A stretch of 64,000 nucleotides of DNA. It comes from Prauserella aidingensis. GTDB lineage: Bacteria; Actinomycetota; Actinomycetes; Mycobacteriales; Pseudonocardiaceae. The translations under genes were made by a program, and so were the position numbers. The notes under the pieces were generated by a model that ran no database searches, was not told the DNA's origin, and worked only from the letters and a program-made list of their open reading frames with translations. The stretch spans positions 1 to 64,000 of the forward strand of contig NZ_JAMTCN010000004.1 in the NCBI RefSeq assembly GCF_024171865.1, written 5' to 3'. Of this stretch, positions 17,342 to 25,445 are shown piece by piece (within the stretch, counting starts at the first letter, position 1; each line of letters begins with the position of its first letter).

Positions 17342-17806
17342 TCACTTCACCTCTTGATCGCGTGCGTTGAGCTCGGCCAGATACCGGTTGTACGCGGCCA
17401 GCTCGGCATCGGCAGGGTCTTCGGAATCGGCGGTGTCCTCGGGTGCACCGCCGGAGCGGCCGACGGCTTCGGGCGGACGCGTTCGGGCGGACCCTCCCGT
17501 CCCCGTCGCCGGTACCGCGGCCCGTCCACCGGACTCGGCCGCCGCCGTCCCGCCGGATGCGTCACCGGAGTCGCCGACGGCCTCCTCGGCCCGGCGGCGG
17601 CTGAGTACCCGCCACCGCCACACCATGAACGCGGGGAAGAGTCCGAACAGCGGCCACTGCAGGACGTAGCCGAGATTCTGGAACGTGCCGCCCGCGGACG
17701 AGAACCGGTCCCACTGCCACCAGGCCAGGCCGAAGCACACCACCATGGCCGCGACGCACAGCAGCGCGATACCCACGGTGCGGCCGGTGATGGAGCGGGG
17801 ATTCAC
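17342..17806 (-). CDS. Conserved membrane protein of unknown function
   Basis: I do not recognise a named family. The 154-residue product has two membrane segments near the N-terminus: TVGIALLCVAAMVVCFGLAW, followed by WQWDRF, and LQWPLFGLFPAFMVWRW. A soluble, acidic, low-complexity C-terminal half ends in ELAAYNRYLAELNARDQ. The GTG at 17806 starts the protein just before the first membrane segment; longer readings add an unlikely basic leader. It is 4 nt upstream of the DUF3817 gene and probably co-transcribed. The AAYNRYLAELNA ending recurs in actinobacterial proteins of this kind. Confidence 0.7.
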   Translation of the reverse strand: MNPRSITGRTVGIALLCVAAMVVCFGLAWWQWDRFSSAGGTFQNLGYVLQWPLFGLFPAFMVWRWRVLSRRRAEEAVGDSGDASGGTAAAESGGRAAVPATGTGGSARTRPPEAVGRSGGAPEDTADSEDPADAELAAYNRYLAELNARDQEVK

Positions 17807-17892
17807 GTCTTCGACGCTAGCACCCACGTGGTCGAGGCCGTGGTCACACACCCTGACGTGGGAGACCCCGGATCCCCGGCCGCCGCGGCGGA

Positions 17893-18816
17893 TCAGTCCC
17901 GGGAGCCCGCGGCCTGTGCGGCGTAGCCGTCGGCGAGGCCGAACACCTTCTGCGCGTACTCCACCGAGTTGTTGTAGGACATGATCCCGGCCCACCAGCC
18001 GTCGGCGCCGGACATGTCACGTCCACCCGCGCAGAGGTATCGCGCGGCGGTGACGGCGGCGTCGTCGATCTGTTGCGGATCGGCCCGTCCGTCGCCGTTG
18101 CCGTCGCTGGCATGGCGCATCCAGGTACTGGGGATGAACTGCATCGGGCCGACGGCGCGGTCGTGCCGGGGGTCCCCGTCGAGGCGGCCGCCGTCGGTGT
18201 CGGTGATGCTGCGCACGCCGGGTGAACCGTTCAGCGGCACGCCGATGATCGGGGACGACGGCCTGCCGTCCCGCCGAAGGGTCACACCGCCGTAGCGGCC
18301 GTGATCGGATTCGACCCGGCCGATACCGGCCAGGGTCGCCCAGGAGACACGGCATGCCGGCTGGTGTTCCCGCATCGCGAGTTCGGCGTGGCCGTAGGCC
18401 CGCAGCGCGCGGGCGGGCACGCCGGTGGCCGTCGCGGTGCGCTCGGCCCAGGCGTCGAGCGAGTCCGGGGGCCGCTGTGCCCCGCCGCCGGTGCTCGCAC
18501 CCGGATCGGACGGCGAGTCACCGCCCGGGTCCGGCGCCGCCGACGGGTCCTCACCGGGGGCTTCGGCACCGGGCGTCACGTGTGCCGGTTCGATGTCCCG
18601 CGCCGGCACGTCCGTCGTCGTGGGACTCGCCTGCGGTGTGGCGGCGCCCGCCACGAGCCAGATCCCGCCGGCGCCGACGGTGAGCACGGCGGCGACGATG
18701 ACCAGCCTGGCCGCCACGGGCCGCAACGTCGTCAGCAGTCCCGCCGCCACGGCTCTCGGTGCCGCATTCGTGCCGGCACGGTCCTGCCCACCGTCCCCGG
18801 TTCCCGTTGTGCGCAC
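17893..18816 (-). CDS. Membrane-anchored lytic murein transglycosylase (SLT/MltB-like)
   Basis: The 307-residue protein cleaves peptidoglycan glycan strands outside the membrane. An N-terminal membrane anchor (LVIVAAVLTVGAGGIWLVAGAA, about 38-59) is followed by a Pro/Asp/Gly-rich linker of about 60 residues, then the catalytic domain. WATLAGIGRVESDHG contains the catalytic glutamate, GPMQFIPSTWMRHASDGNGDGRADPQQIDDAA is the family core, and ARYLCAGG and YNNSVEYAQKV close the domain. This arrangement matches actinobacterial MltB-like enzymes. The ATG at 18816 is well placed before the anchor. A perfect palindrome (18870-18881) lies 54 bp upstream and may be a control site. Confidence 0.92.
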   Translation of the reverse strand: MRTTGTGDGGQDRAGTNAAPRAVAAGLLTTLRPVAARLVIVAAVLTVGAGGIWLVAGAATPQASPTTTDVPARDIEPAHVTPGAEAPGEDPSAAPDPGGDSPSDPGASTGGGAQRPPDSLDAWAERTATATGVPARALRAYGHAELAMREHQPACRVSWATLAGIGRVESDHGRYGGVTLRRDGRPSSPIIGVPLNGSPGVRSITDTDGGRLDGDPRHDRAVGPMQFIPSTWMRHASDGNGDGRADPQQIDDAAVTAARYLCAGGRDMSGADGWWAGIMSYNNSVEYAQKVFGLADGYAAQAAGSRD

Positions 18817-18869
18817 CGCCTGGCCTTTCCGTGCACCGATCCACCCGTGGGGCTAACGAACGGAGGCAC

Positions 18870-18881
18870 CGTAACGTTACG
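18870..18881. promoter_or_regulatory. Perfect palindrome upstream of the lytic transglycosylase
   Basis: CGTAACGTTACG is self-complementary over 12 bp and is AT-richer than its surroundings. It lies 54 bp upstream of the transglycosylase ATG, the position of a promoter or operator. Which factor binds is unknown. Confidence 0.35.
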
Positions 18882-18972
18882 CCCGTCCTGTGACGGGGAC
18901 GGCACGCCGAACCGGGCGGCGCCGGTGATCCGCGCGGGCCGGACGGCCGGTGGCGCGGAACGCAGGCGGCGC

Positions 18973-19476
18973 TCAGCTCGCGGCGTCGCGGCGCTGGCGC
19001 GTCAGGCGTGCCACGCACCACGCGGGGGCGCTGCCCCTGCGGAGGTGCTCGAGGACCGTGAGCGGTCCGAGCCACTTGGCGAGGTCGTCGGGAGCCAATC
19101 CGGCGGCACGGTAGTCGAGCGCACGCTGGTCCAGCGGGCTGATGCCCGCGTCCCACCAGGCCTCGGCCTCGCGCACGTCACCGATCATCTGCCACCACCC
19201 GGCAGCGGCGACGAGCAACTCGTCGGGCGCGTCCGGAAGCCGCTGCCGCATGGCGTCCAGGTAGGTGGTGTCGGCGCTGTCGAGCGCGGCCCACGTACCG
19301 GCGCCCGCCGCTCCCCGCTGCCCCGGGATCCCGGGCGGCTGCGGCGAGTTCTGTGGAGCCTGCGGGGCCTCTGCGAGCCAGGACGTGGCGATGCGGTGCG
19401 CCTCGGCCTCCTCGGCGCTCTGCTCACGCTCAGAGGTCCACTGCTGGATCACCGCGTCAACGCCGGGATCGTGCAT
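18973..19476 (-). CDS. Conserved hypothetical protein
   Basis: I do not recognise this family. The 167-residue product is soluble, without signal peptide or membrane segment. An N-terminal helical region (VIQQWTSEREQSAEEAEAHR) is followed by a Pro/Gln-rich linker and then a C-terminal helical domain with WWQMIGDVREAEAWWDAGISPLDQ and LAPDDLAKWLG, which resembles the end of proteins where a plant-type helix pair recognises a partner. The ATG at 19476 has AAGGAGG at ideal spacing, so expression is credible. It is a single-gene unit with a gap of about 380 bp upstream. Confidence 0.75.
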   Translation of the reverse strand: MHDPGVDAVIQQWTSEREQSAEEAEAHRIATSWLAEAPQAPQNSPQPPGIPGQRGAAGAGTWAALDSADTTYLDAMRQRLPDAPDELLVAAAGWWQMIGDVREAEAWWDAGISPLDQRALDYRAAGLAPDDLAKWLGPLTVLEHLRRGSAPAWCVARLTRQRRDAAS

Positions 19477-19857
19477 CCCTGCCTCCTTCTGCAACGCACA
19501 TCGGAGTCGCTTGCGGAAAGACTGTCGAGAGCAACGTCGCCTCCGGGGCGACGAAGTTCGCTGTCGAACTGTTCGCTGTCGGGCACTGCCGCCGGGCGAT
19601 GTCGCATCAGCCCGATCACGCAATGTGAGCACCGTAGGAGAGCAACTCGGCTCCACGCCAGACCCTCTCGGCGATGAATCCGTTGACCTGCGCTTCAGGC
19701 TCCGGAATCCACCCGGATGGTCCAGTCCGCGACCGGAAAAGGGCGCTGATGCACGCTGCGTAATCGCATTCTTTCCCTTGACACGACGTTTCGCCGGTAC
19801 CGGATTTCCGGCACCGGACGACGCGCTGTCCATATGGTCGATACTGCGGTGTAACCG
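19477..19857. other. Gene-free spacer
   Basis: This stretch of about 380 bp between two minus-strand genes contains one hairpin (19794-19817) and a short direct repeat of TTCGCTGTCG near 19555-19585. I see no supported gene in it. Confidence 0.5.
19794..19817 (-). terminator. Hairpin downstream of the 55-residue membrane protein gene
   Basis: CCGGTACCGGA (19794-19804) pairs with 19807-19817 with one mismatch and a very tight loop, about 40 nt after the stop at 19858. It is probably a terminator of the minus-strand gene. Confidence 0.45.
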
Positions 19858-20025
19858 TCAGGAAAAGAGCCGCTCCACGAACGTCACGAGCGCCTGGGCA
19901 CCGTCTCCGAGCCAGCTCAAAGCCGTCTGCACGGCATCGGCCGACTCGGTGGGCTTGCTGATCAACAGAAACAGGACGAGAGCGACGACGCCGAAGATGA
20001 GGAATTTCTTGAGTCCCGGTGACAT
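19858..20025 (-). CDS. Small single-pass membrane protein
   Basis: The 55-residue product has the layout MSPGLKKFL, a hydrophobic helix (IFGVVALVLFLLI), then an amphipathic tail (ADAVQTALSWLGDGAQALVTFVERLF). GTGGAG precedes the ATG at 20025. A basic residue pair before the helix suggests the N-terminus is inside and the amphipathic tail outside or lying on the membrane. Small proteins of this shape are common in actinobacteria; no function is assigned. Longer upstream reading is Arg/Pro-rich and not credible. Confidence 0.7.
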   Translation of the reverse strand: MSPGLKKFLIFGVVALVLFLLISKPTESADAVQTALSWLGDGAQALVTFVERLFS

Positions 20026-20340
20026 CGCTCCACTCAATTCTTCACATCGGCGGCCGGCCCGGCCGCGTACCGGTTCCGCCGCGCCGGAGACCGTACGCGG
20101 TGACGGCCCGATGAACACCGGTGAGCCCGCCTGCTCACGCGGCTCATTCAACAGCATCGTCACCGGGCCGTGGGCTGCCCGACCGAGTCCCACACGAACG
20201 GCGGAATCCGGTCACGGAACGTATCCCTGGGCGCCACGTCCGGGTGCACCCTAGAAGAGTGAGACGGGGGACCGCCGGAACGACACGCCGCGCGTCCCGG
20301 CCGGTTCCCCGCACTCTCCGCCGACGAGCGAGGCACGCCG

Positions 20341-20375
20341 TGACGCCGGGCCGACACCAGGCCGGCCCGGCGTCA
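20341..20375 (-). terminator. Perfect 12-bp hairpin downstream of the racemase operon
   Basis: TGACGCCGGGCC (20341-20352) is perfectly complementary to 20364-20375 with an 11-nt loop. It is about 85 nt beyond the stop at 20459, in the expected place to end the acyl-CoA dehydrogenase/racemase transcript. There is no U-tract. Confidence 0.65.
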
Positions 20376-20398
20376 CGGGCAGGGCCCGGCTCGAGGAA

Positions 20399-20434
20399 GC
20401 CCCTGTCCCAAGGCAGGCCCCTGTCCCAAGGCAG
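20399..20434. repeat. 18-bp tandem duplication
   Basis: The unit GCCCCTGTCCCAAGGCAG occurs twice head to tail (20399-20416 and 20417-20434), followed by a degenerate third start. It is in the non-coding spacer downstream of the racemase gene. Confidence 0.85.
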
Positions 20435-20458
20435 GCCCCGGCTCTGGGCGGCCCCGTG

Positions 20459-21601
20459 TCAGGCGATCGCCCCGCCGTCCCGCAACGCGCCGATGGCCGC
20501 ACCGTCGTAGCCGAACTCCGCCAGCACCTCGGCCGTGTCGGCGCCCTGCTCGTGCGAAGCCTGCGGCTCGGGTGCGGGAGTACGGTCGAACTTCGGTCCC
20601 GGCGCGGGCTGCACGGTCCCTCCGACGTCGGTGAACGTCCCGCGAGCGACGTTGTGCGGATGCTGGGCGGCCTCGTCCGGTGTGAGCACCGGTGTCAGGC
20701 ACGCGTCCGTGCCCTCGGCCTTGGCGACCAGCTCGTCGCGCGAGTACTTCCCGATCGCCTCGGTGAGGATCTCGCGGAGCTCGGGCCACCGGGACCGGTC
20801 CAGGTGCACCGGCAGCGACTCGGCGTCCAGCTCGAGCACCTCCACCAGCGCGGTCCAGAACCGCATCTCGATCGCACCCACGGCCACGTAACGCCCGTCG
20901 GCGCACGCGTAGGTGTCGTAGAACGGCGCGCCTCCGTCGAGGAGGTTCTCGCCCCGCTCCCCGCCCCACGCTCCGGCGGCCTTCATGCCGTAGAGCTGCG
21001 TGGTCAGCAGCGCGGACCCGTCCACCATCGACGCGTCAACGACCTGCCCCTGACCGGAGGACATGCGTTCGTAGAGCGCCGCGAGCACGCCCATCGCCAG
21101 GTACAGCCCGCCACCGCCGAAGTCACCGAGGTAGTTCACCGGAGCCACCGGCTTCTCCCCTGCCCTGCCGATCGTCGCCAGCGCCCCGGAGAGCCCGATG
21201 TAGTTGATGTCGTGTCCGGCCACCGGCGCGAGCGGACCGTCCTGGCCCCAGCCGGTGACGCGGCCGTACACCAGCCGCGGGTTCCGCGCGTGCGCCTGGT
21301 CCGGGCCCAGCCCCATGCGTTCGGCGACACCGGGCCGGAAACCCTCGATGAGGACGTCGGCCCGCTGCGCCAGCGACAGCACCACCTCGACGCCCTCGGG
21401 CGTCTTGGTGTCGACGCCGATGGTGCGCCTGCTCCGCGTGAGCGGGTCGTTCGGGATGCCCAGGACGTCCGCTCCCGGCCGCGCCCGATCCACCCGCACG
21501 ACGTCGGCCCCGAGATCGGCGAGCATCGTGCCCGCGAACGGGGCCGGCGCCAGTCCTGCCAGTTCGATCACCCTGAGACCGCCGAGGGGTCCGGCGTTCA
21601 T
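20459..21601 (-). CDS. mcr: Alpha-methylacyl-CoA racemase (class III CoA-transferase fold)
   Basis: The 380-residue protein interconverts (2R)- and (2S)-2-methylacyl-CoA esters, a step needed before beta-oxidation of branched chains such as sterol side chains. It begins with GPLGGLRVIELAGLAPAPFAGTMLADLGADVVRVDR. The catalytic His/Asp pair of M. tuberculosis Mcr corresponds to His in VAGHDINYIGLSG and Asp in VNYLGDFGGGG. The length agrees with the family. The ATG at 21601 lies 26 nt after the acyl-CoA dehydrogenase stop, so the two are an operon. A general CoA-transferase role is the alternative, but the motif set favours racemase. The operon is divergent from a TetR gene. Confidence 0.9.
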   Translation of the reverse strand: MNAGPLGGLRVIELAGLAPAPFAGTMLADLGADVVRVDRARPGADVLGIPNDPLTRSRRTIGVDTKTPEGVEVVLSLAQRADVLIEGFRPGVAERMGLGPDQAHARNPRLVYGRVTGWGQDGPLAPVAGHDINYIGLSGALATIGRAGEKPVAPVNYLGDFGGGGLYLAMGVLAALYERMSSGQGQVVDASMVDGSALLTTQLYGMKAAGAWGGERGENLLDGGAPFYDTYACADGRYVAVGAIEMRFWTALVEVLELDAESLPVHLDRSRWPELREILTEAIGKYSRDELVAKAEGTDACLTPVLTPDEAAQHPHNVARGTFTDVGGTVQPAPGPKFDRTPAPEPQASHEQGADTAEVLAEFGYDGAAIGALRDGGAIA

Positions 21602-21627
21602 GGTCGCCACCTTTCCGCCGCCCCGGA

Positions 21628-22785
21628 TCACAGGGACCGGGAGATGATGTCCTTCATGATCTCGCTGGTACCGCCGAAGATCCGCGAGATCCGCATGTCC
21701 GCCCAGGCCCGTGCGACGGGGTACTCCATCATGTAGCCGTAGCCGCCGAACAGCTGCACGCAGTCGTCGATGACGCGGTTGGCCCGCTCGGTGGTCCACA
21801 GCTTGGCCATCGCCGCACCCTGGACGTCGAGTTCGCCCTTGAGGTGCCGCTCGATGCACTGGTCGAGGAACGCACGGGAGACGGCCACCTCGGTGGCGGC
21901 CTCGGCGAGGGTGAACTTGGTGTTCTGGAACTTCGACAGCGGCCTGCCGAACGCCTCGCGCTCGTGGGTGTAGGCGATCGTCTGGTCCACCGCCGCCTCC
22001 ATGCCCGCGACCGAGGTGACGGCGATCAGCAGCCGCTCCTGCGGCAGTTGCTGCATCAGCTGGAAGAAGCCCAGTCCCTCCTGGTCGCCGAGCAGGTTGG
22101 CCGCGGGCACGCGGACGTCGTCGAAGAACAGCTCGGCCGTGTCCTGGCCCTTCATGCCGACCTTGTCGAGCACGCGGCCGCGGCGGAACCCGGCCGTCGA
22201 CGTCGGCACGGCGATCAGTGACATCCCCTTCGCCCCCGCGTCGGGGTCCGGGTCGGTCTTGCACGCGACGACGACGAAGTCGGCCATGGCGCCGTTGGTG
22301 ATGAACGTCTTGGCGCCGTTGATGACGTACTCGTCGCCGTCCCGCACCGCGCGGGTCTTGATGCCCTGCAGGTCCGATCCGGTGCCCGGTTCGGTCATGG
22401 CGATCGCGCCGATCCACTCGCCGCTCGCGAGCTTGGGCAGCCACTCGCGCTTCTTCTCCTCCGCCGCGTACGCGAGGAGGTAGTGGGCCACGATCCCGTT
22501 GTGCACGGACACGCCCCACGCGCTGTCGCCGCTGCGTGCCTGCTCCTCGTACAGCACGGTCTCGTGCGCGAAGGTGCCGCCACCGCCGCCGTACTCCTCC
22601 GGGACGGACAGGCACAGCAGGCCGACCTCGCCCGCCTTGGTCCAGACCTCGCGATCGATCTGCTTGTTCTCGATCCAGCGGTCCTGGTGCGGCGTGAGTT
22701 CCTTCTGGCAGAACGACCGCGCCATCTCGCGGAAGTCGTCGAGCTCCTCGGTCAGCCACGGACTCCTGGGCAGTTGCAGCGGCAC
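21628..22785 (-). CDS. Acyl-CoA dehydrogenase (single-length)
   Basis: The 385-residue FAD-dependent enzyme has the standard order of motifs. These are LCLSVPEEYGGGG, AIAMTEPGTGSDLQGIKT, YVINGAKTFITNG, DKVGMKGQDTAELFFDDVRVP, REAFGRPLSKFQNTKF, VQLFGGYGYMMEYPVARAWADMRISRIFGGTSEIM. The conserved RIFGGTSEI end is normal for the short/long-chain group. The GTG at 22785 has GGAGG five nt upstream; an in-frame GTG six codons earlier is less well placed. It probably oxidises a fatty or branched acyl-CoA processed together with the downstream racemase. Two TTCC-N4-GGAA palindromes lie 40-70 bp upstream, indicating control by the divergent TetR. Confidence 0.92.
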   Translation of the reverse strand: MPLQLPRSPWLTEELDDFREMARSFCQKELTPHQDRWIENKQIDREVWTKAGEVGLLCLSVPEEYGGGGGTFAHETVLYEEQARSGDSAWGVSVHNGIVAHYLLAYAAEEKKREWLPKLASGEWIGAIAMTEPGTGSDLQGIKTRAVRDGDEYVINGAKTFITNGAMADFVVVACKTDPDPDAGAKGMSLIAVPTSTAGFRRGRVLDKVGMKGQDTAELFFDDVRVPAANLLGDQEGLGFFQLMQQLPQERLLIAVTSVAGMEAAVDQTIAYTHEREAFGRPLSKFQNTKFTLAEAATEVAVSRAFLDQCIERHLKGELDVQGAAMAKLWTTERANRVIDDCVQLFGGYGYMMEYPVARAWADMRISRIFGGTSEIMKDIISRSL

Positions 22786-22821
22786 GGCGGCCTCCTCGAT
22801 CACCTGACACTGGAGTGGAAA

Positions 22822-22854
22822 ACATTCCGCCTGGAATGTAAGTTCCGATCGGAA
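22822..22854. promoter_or_regulatory. Two tandem TTCC-N4-GGAA operators in the divergent TetR/acyl-CoA dehydrogenase spacer
   Basis: Palindrome 1 is ACATTCC-GCCT-GGAATGT (22822-22839, perfect arms). Palindrome 2 is TTCCGATCGGAA (22843-22854, perfect). Their cores are 18 bp apart and both lie in the 117-bp spacer between the two divergent starts, as expected for TetR autoregulation together with repression of the acyl-CoA operon. Confidence 0.7.
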
Positions 22855-22902
22855 TCTACAACCACCGTCCCAGCAGGTAAAGGGGTCGCAGGTGACGCGC
22901 TC

Positions 22903-23544
22903 ATGACCACCCCACCGACGCCGCCGACACCACCCACGCCGCCCTCGTCCGCGCGCACGCACCGCACCCAGGCCGAGCGCCGGGCGCAGACGCGCGCGGC
23001 CCTGCTCGACGCGACCATCGAATGCCTGGTGGAACTGGGTTACCCGCGCACGTCGATGCAGGAGATCTGCGCCCGCGCCGGCGTGTCGAAGGGAGCGTTC
23101 CAGCACCATTTCTCGTCGAAGTCGGAGCTCATGGCCTCCGCGGTGGAGCACCTGACGACCCGGCTGCAGCGCAGGCGCGCACCCGAGGCACGGGACCTGC
23201 CCGACGGGCCCGACCGCATCGCCGCGGCGATCGACCTGCTCTGGAACTCCTACTCCGGCACGCTCGCCACCGCCGCGATGGAGCTCTGGATCGCCGCTCG
23301 CACGGACGCGGAACTGCGCCGCGCGATCCGCCCGGTCGACCGCGCGCTGGGCCGGTCGACCCTGGAACTGTTGACGGGACTGTCCGGCGACCTGTCCGAG
23401 GAGCGGATGGAGACGCTGTTCTGGTTGACGGTGAACCTGACCCGGGGCCTGGCCCTGGACGCCGAACTCGGCGGGGACCCGCGCCGCCGCGAGCAACTGC
23501 TCGCCGAGTGGAAGCACATCGCGACGCTGTATTTCGGGGAGTGA
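22903..23544 (+). CDS. TetR-family transcriptional regulator
   Basis: The 213-residue regulator starts with a TPP/TPPTPP repeat tail, then HRTQAERRAQTRAALLDATIECLVELGYPRTSMQEICARAGVSKGAFQHHFSSKSELM, a complete TetR helix-turn-helix. The C-terminal ligand domain (IDLLWNSYSGTLATAAMELWIAARTDAEL) is the TetR_C type seen in acyl-CoA-responsive repressors. The ATG at 22903 gives a complete product but no clear ribosome-binding site. It is divergent from the acyl-CoA dehydrogenase/racemase operon across two tandem palindromes, so it most likely represses that operon and itself. The inducer is inferred to be an acyl-CoA. Confidence 0.85.
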   Translation: MTTPPTPPTPPTPPSSARTHRTQAERRAQTRAALLDATIECLVELGYPRTSMQEICARAGVSKGAFQHHFSSKSELMASAVEHLTTRLQRRRAPEARDLPDGPDRIAAAIDLLWNSYSGTLATAAMELWIAARTDAELRRAIRPVDRALGRSTLELLTGLSGDLSEERMETLFWLTVNLTRGLALDAELGGDPRRREQLLAEWKHIATLYFGE

Positions 23545-23693
23545 CCCTGTACTGCGGCGAGTGACGGACGGCCGCCCATCGAGGACGTGACGGGGCGGCC
23601 GTGCACCGGCCGGACAGTGCCGGAGGCGCGGAGAGTGAGTCTGGCGACGATTCCGCCCGCCGGGATGCGAGGGTTGCGACCATCGGTAAGGTA

Positions 23694-23707
23694 TTACCCG
23701 CGAGTAA
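23694..23707. promoter_or_regulatory. Imperfect palindrome TTACCCGCGAGTAA before gabD2
   Basis: The 14-bp site has arms TTAC and GTAA and a CGCG centre, with one mismatched pair, 26 bp upstream of the chosen GTG. The 14-nt string ACCSGCGAGTAACA, covering its right side, recurs (13 of 14) upstream of fadD15 at 41851-41864, so it may be a shared regulator site. Confidence 0.45.
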
Positions 23708-23733
23708 CAGTTTCGGCTCCCCCGGAGGCTCCC

Positions 23734-25356
23734 GTGACCAGCACCGTGCCGCCCGCGCCCAGTCAGCCCGCCACCACGGCAGGCCCCGCCGATCCCGTCG
23801 GCGGCGTTCCCGGTGCGCCCGCGACGCGGCGCGCCGAGCAGCTCACCCGCCGCGTCGCCACCGGCCTGGACGGGGCGCCGGTGACGATGCCCGCGCCGTT
23901 CACCGGGCTGCCGATCGCCACACTGCCGCAGGCGGGCGACGCCGAGGTGCGCCGCGTGTTCACGCGGGCACGTGAGGTGCAACGGTCGTGGGCCGCATGG
24001 CCCGCGCGCGAGCGCCAGCGCGTGCTGCTGCGGCTGGCCGACCTGGTGCTCGCCCACCAGGACGAGGTCCTCGACCTGGTGCAGGTCGAAGCGGGCAAGG
24101 CGCGGATCGACGCCTTCGACGAGGTGAGTGCGACGGCGCTGGTGGCCTCGTACTACGGCAAGCACAGTGCGCGGCTGCTGGCCGAACGCCGGGCCGCGGG
24201 CGCGCTGCCGCTGTTGACGAAGGCCTCGGAGGTCCGGCACCCGAAGGGCGTCGTCGGCGTCGTCTCACCCTGGAACTACCCGCTCGCGCTGACGGCCATG
24301 GACGTGCTGCCCGCCCTCGCCGCGGGCAACACGGTCGTGCAGAAGCCGGACAACCAGACGGCGTTGTCGGCGCTGTGGCTGCACGAACTCGCCGAGCAGG
24401 CGGGCCTGCCCGCCGACGCGTGGCAGGTCGTGCTGGGCCGCGGCTCGGCCATCGGCGACGCGATCGTCGAGGAGTCCGACTACGTCTGCTTCACCGGCTC
24501 CACGCCCACGGGCAAGCGGCTGGCCGGGCAGATCGCGGAGCGGCTCACCGGCTACTCGCTCGAACTCGGCGGCAAGAACCCGATGGTCGTGCTGCCGGAC
24601 GCCGACGTCCGGAAGGCGGCCGCCGGAGCCGTCACCGCCTGCTTCTCGTCGGCGGGCCAGCTGTGCGTGTCGGTCGAGCGGATCTACGTGCACGAGAGCA
24701 TCCACGACGAGTTCGTCCGCGCGCTGGCCGAACGGACCGAGGCGCTCACGCTCGGGGCGGGGCTCGACTACCACGCCGGCATGGGCTCGCTGACCTCGCA
24801 GGACCAGCTGACCACGGTGTCGTCCCACGTGGACGACGCACGTGCGGCCGGTGCGACCGTCGTCGCGGGCGGCAGGCCGCGGCCGGACCTGGGCCCGCTG
24901 TTCTACGAGCCGACCGTACTCACCGGCGTCACCGAACGGGCGACACTGTTCCGCGAGGAGACGTTCGGCCCGGTCGTGGCGGTGTACTCCTACTCGGACG
25001 TCGACGAGGCGGTCGCACGCGCCAACGACACCGAGTTCGGTCTCAACGCGAGCGTGTGGACCCGCGACGCCCGCCGGGGCGAGGAGGCCGCCCGCCGGAT
25101 CAAGGCGGGCACCGTGAACGTCAACGAGGGCTACGCCGCCACGTTCGGCACGGTCGGGGTGCCGATGGGCGGGATGAAGGAGTCCGGCGTCGGCAGGCGC
25201 AACAGCGCCGAGGGGCTGCTCAAGTACACCGAGGCCCAGGCGGTCGCCGTGCAGCGCGGACTGCGGCTGCGCCCGTTCCGAGGCATGCCGCCGCGGCTCT
25301 GGGCGAAGGCCATGTCGGTCGGCATCGCGGCGCTGCGACGGCTCCCCCGCCGCTGA
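23734..25356 (+). CDS. gabD2: Succinate-semialdehyde dehydrogenase (NADP+), GabD2-like
   Basis: The 540-residue aldehyde dehydrogenase would oxidise succinate semialdehyde to succinate, feeding the TCA cycle. Motifs include GVVGVVSPWNYPLALTAMD, NTVVQKPDNQTALSALW, CFTGSTPTGKRLAG, LELGGKNPMVVLPDAD with the general-base Glu, and SSAGQLCVSVERIYVHE with the catalytic Cys. EETFGPVVAVY and GGMKESGVGRRNSAEGLLKYTE follow. KPDNQT and the SAGQLC context are typical of GabD2-type enzymes. The GTG at 23734 has CGGAGG with 5-nt spacing and a disordered N-terminal tail; upstream codons are unlikely. A perfect 16-bp hairpin follows. Substrate preference among aldehydes remains inferred. Confidence 0.88.
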   Translation: MTSTVPPAPSQPATTAGPADPVGGVPGAPATRRAEQLTRRVATGLDGAPVTMPAPFTGLPIATLPQAGDAEVRRVFTRAREVQRSWAAWPARERQRVLLRLADLVLAHQDEVLDLVQVEAGKARIDAFDEVSATALVASYYGKHSARLLAERRAAGALPLLTKASEVRHPKGVVGVVSPWNYPLALTAMDVLPALAAGNTVVQKPDNQTALSALWLHELAEQAGLPADAWQVVLGRGSAIGDAIVEESDYVCFTGSTPTGKRLAGQIAERLTGYSLELGGKNPMVVLPDADVRKAAAGAVTACFSSAGQLCVSVERIYVHESIHDEFVRALAERTEALTLGAGLDYHAGMGSLTSQDQLTTVSSHVDDARAAGATVVAGGRPRPDLGPLFYEPTVLTGVTERATLFREETFGPVVAVYSYSDVDEAVARANDTEFGLNASVWTRDARRGEEAARRIKAGTVNVNEGYAATFGTVGVPMGGMKESGVGRRNSAEGLLKYTEAQAVAVQRGLRLRPFRGMPPRLWAKAMSVGIAALRRLPRR

Positions 25357-25391
25357 GCGCGCGGACCCTGCCGAGCCAGCGGCCCGGCAGG

Positions 25392-25445
25392 CCCCTGCCC
25401 CGCCTCCGCGCCCGGACCACAGCGGGCGAGGAGGCGGGGCAGGGG
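25392..25445. terminator. Perfect 16-bp bidirectional terminator hairpin
   Basis: CCCCTGCCCCGCCTCC (25392-25407) is perfectly complementary to 25430-25445. It lies exactly between the converging gabD2 and DUF397 genes and touches the DUF397 stop codon. Confidence 0.85.

Larger units (their letters stand above)
20026..20458. other. Gene-free spacer with hairpin and tandem repeat
   Basis: This stretch of about 430 bp contains a strong hairpin (20341-20375) and an 18-bp tandem duplication (20399-20434), both downstream of the Mcr-like gene. I see no supported gene. Confidence 0.5.

Noticed and set aside
20121-20510. Plus-strand frame of 129 codons in the spacer beside the 55-residue protein
   Set aside because: Arg/Pro-rich, overlaps a terminator hairpin and an 18-bp tandem repeat; no motif.
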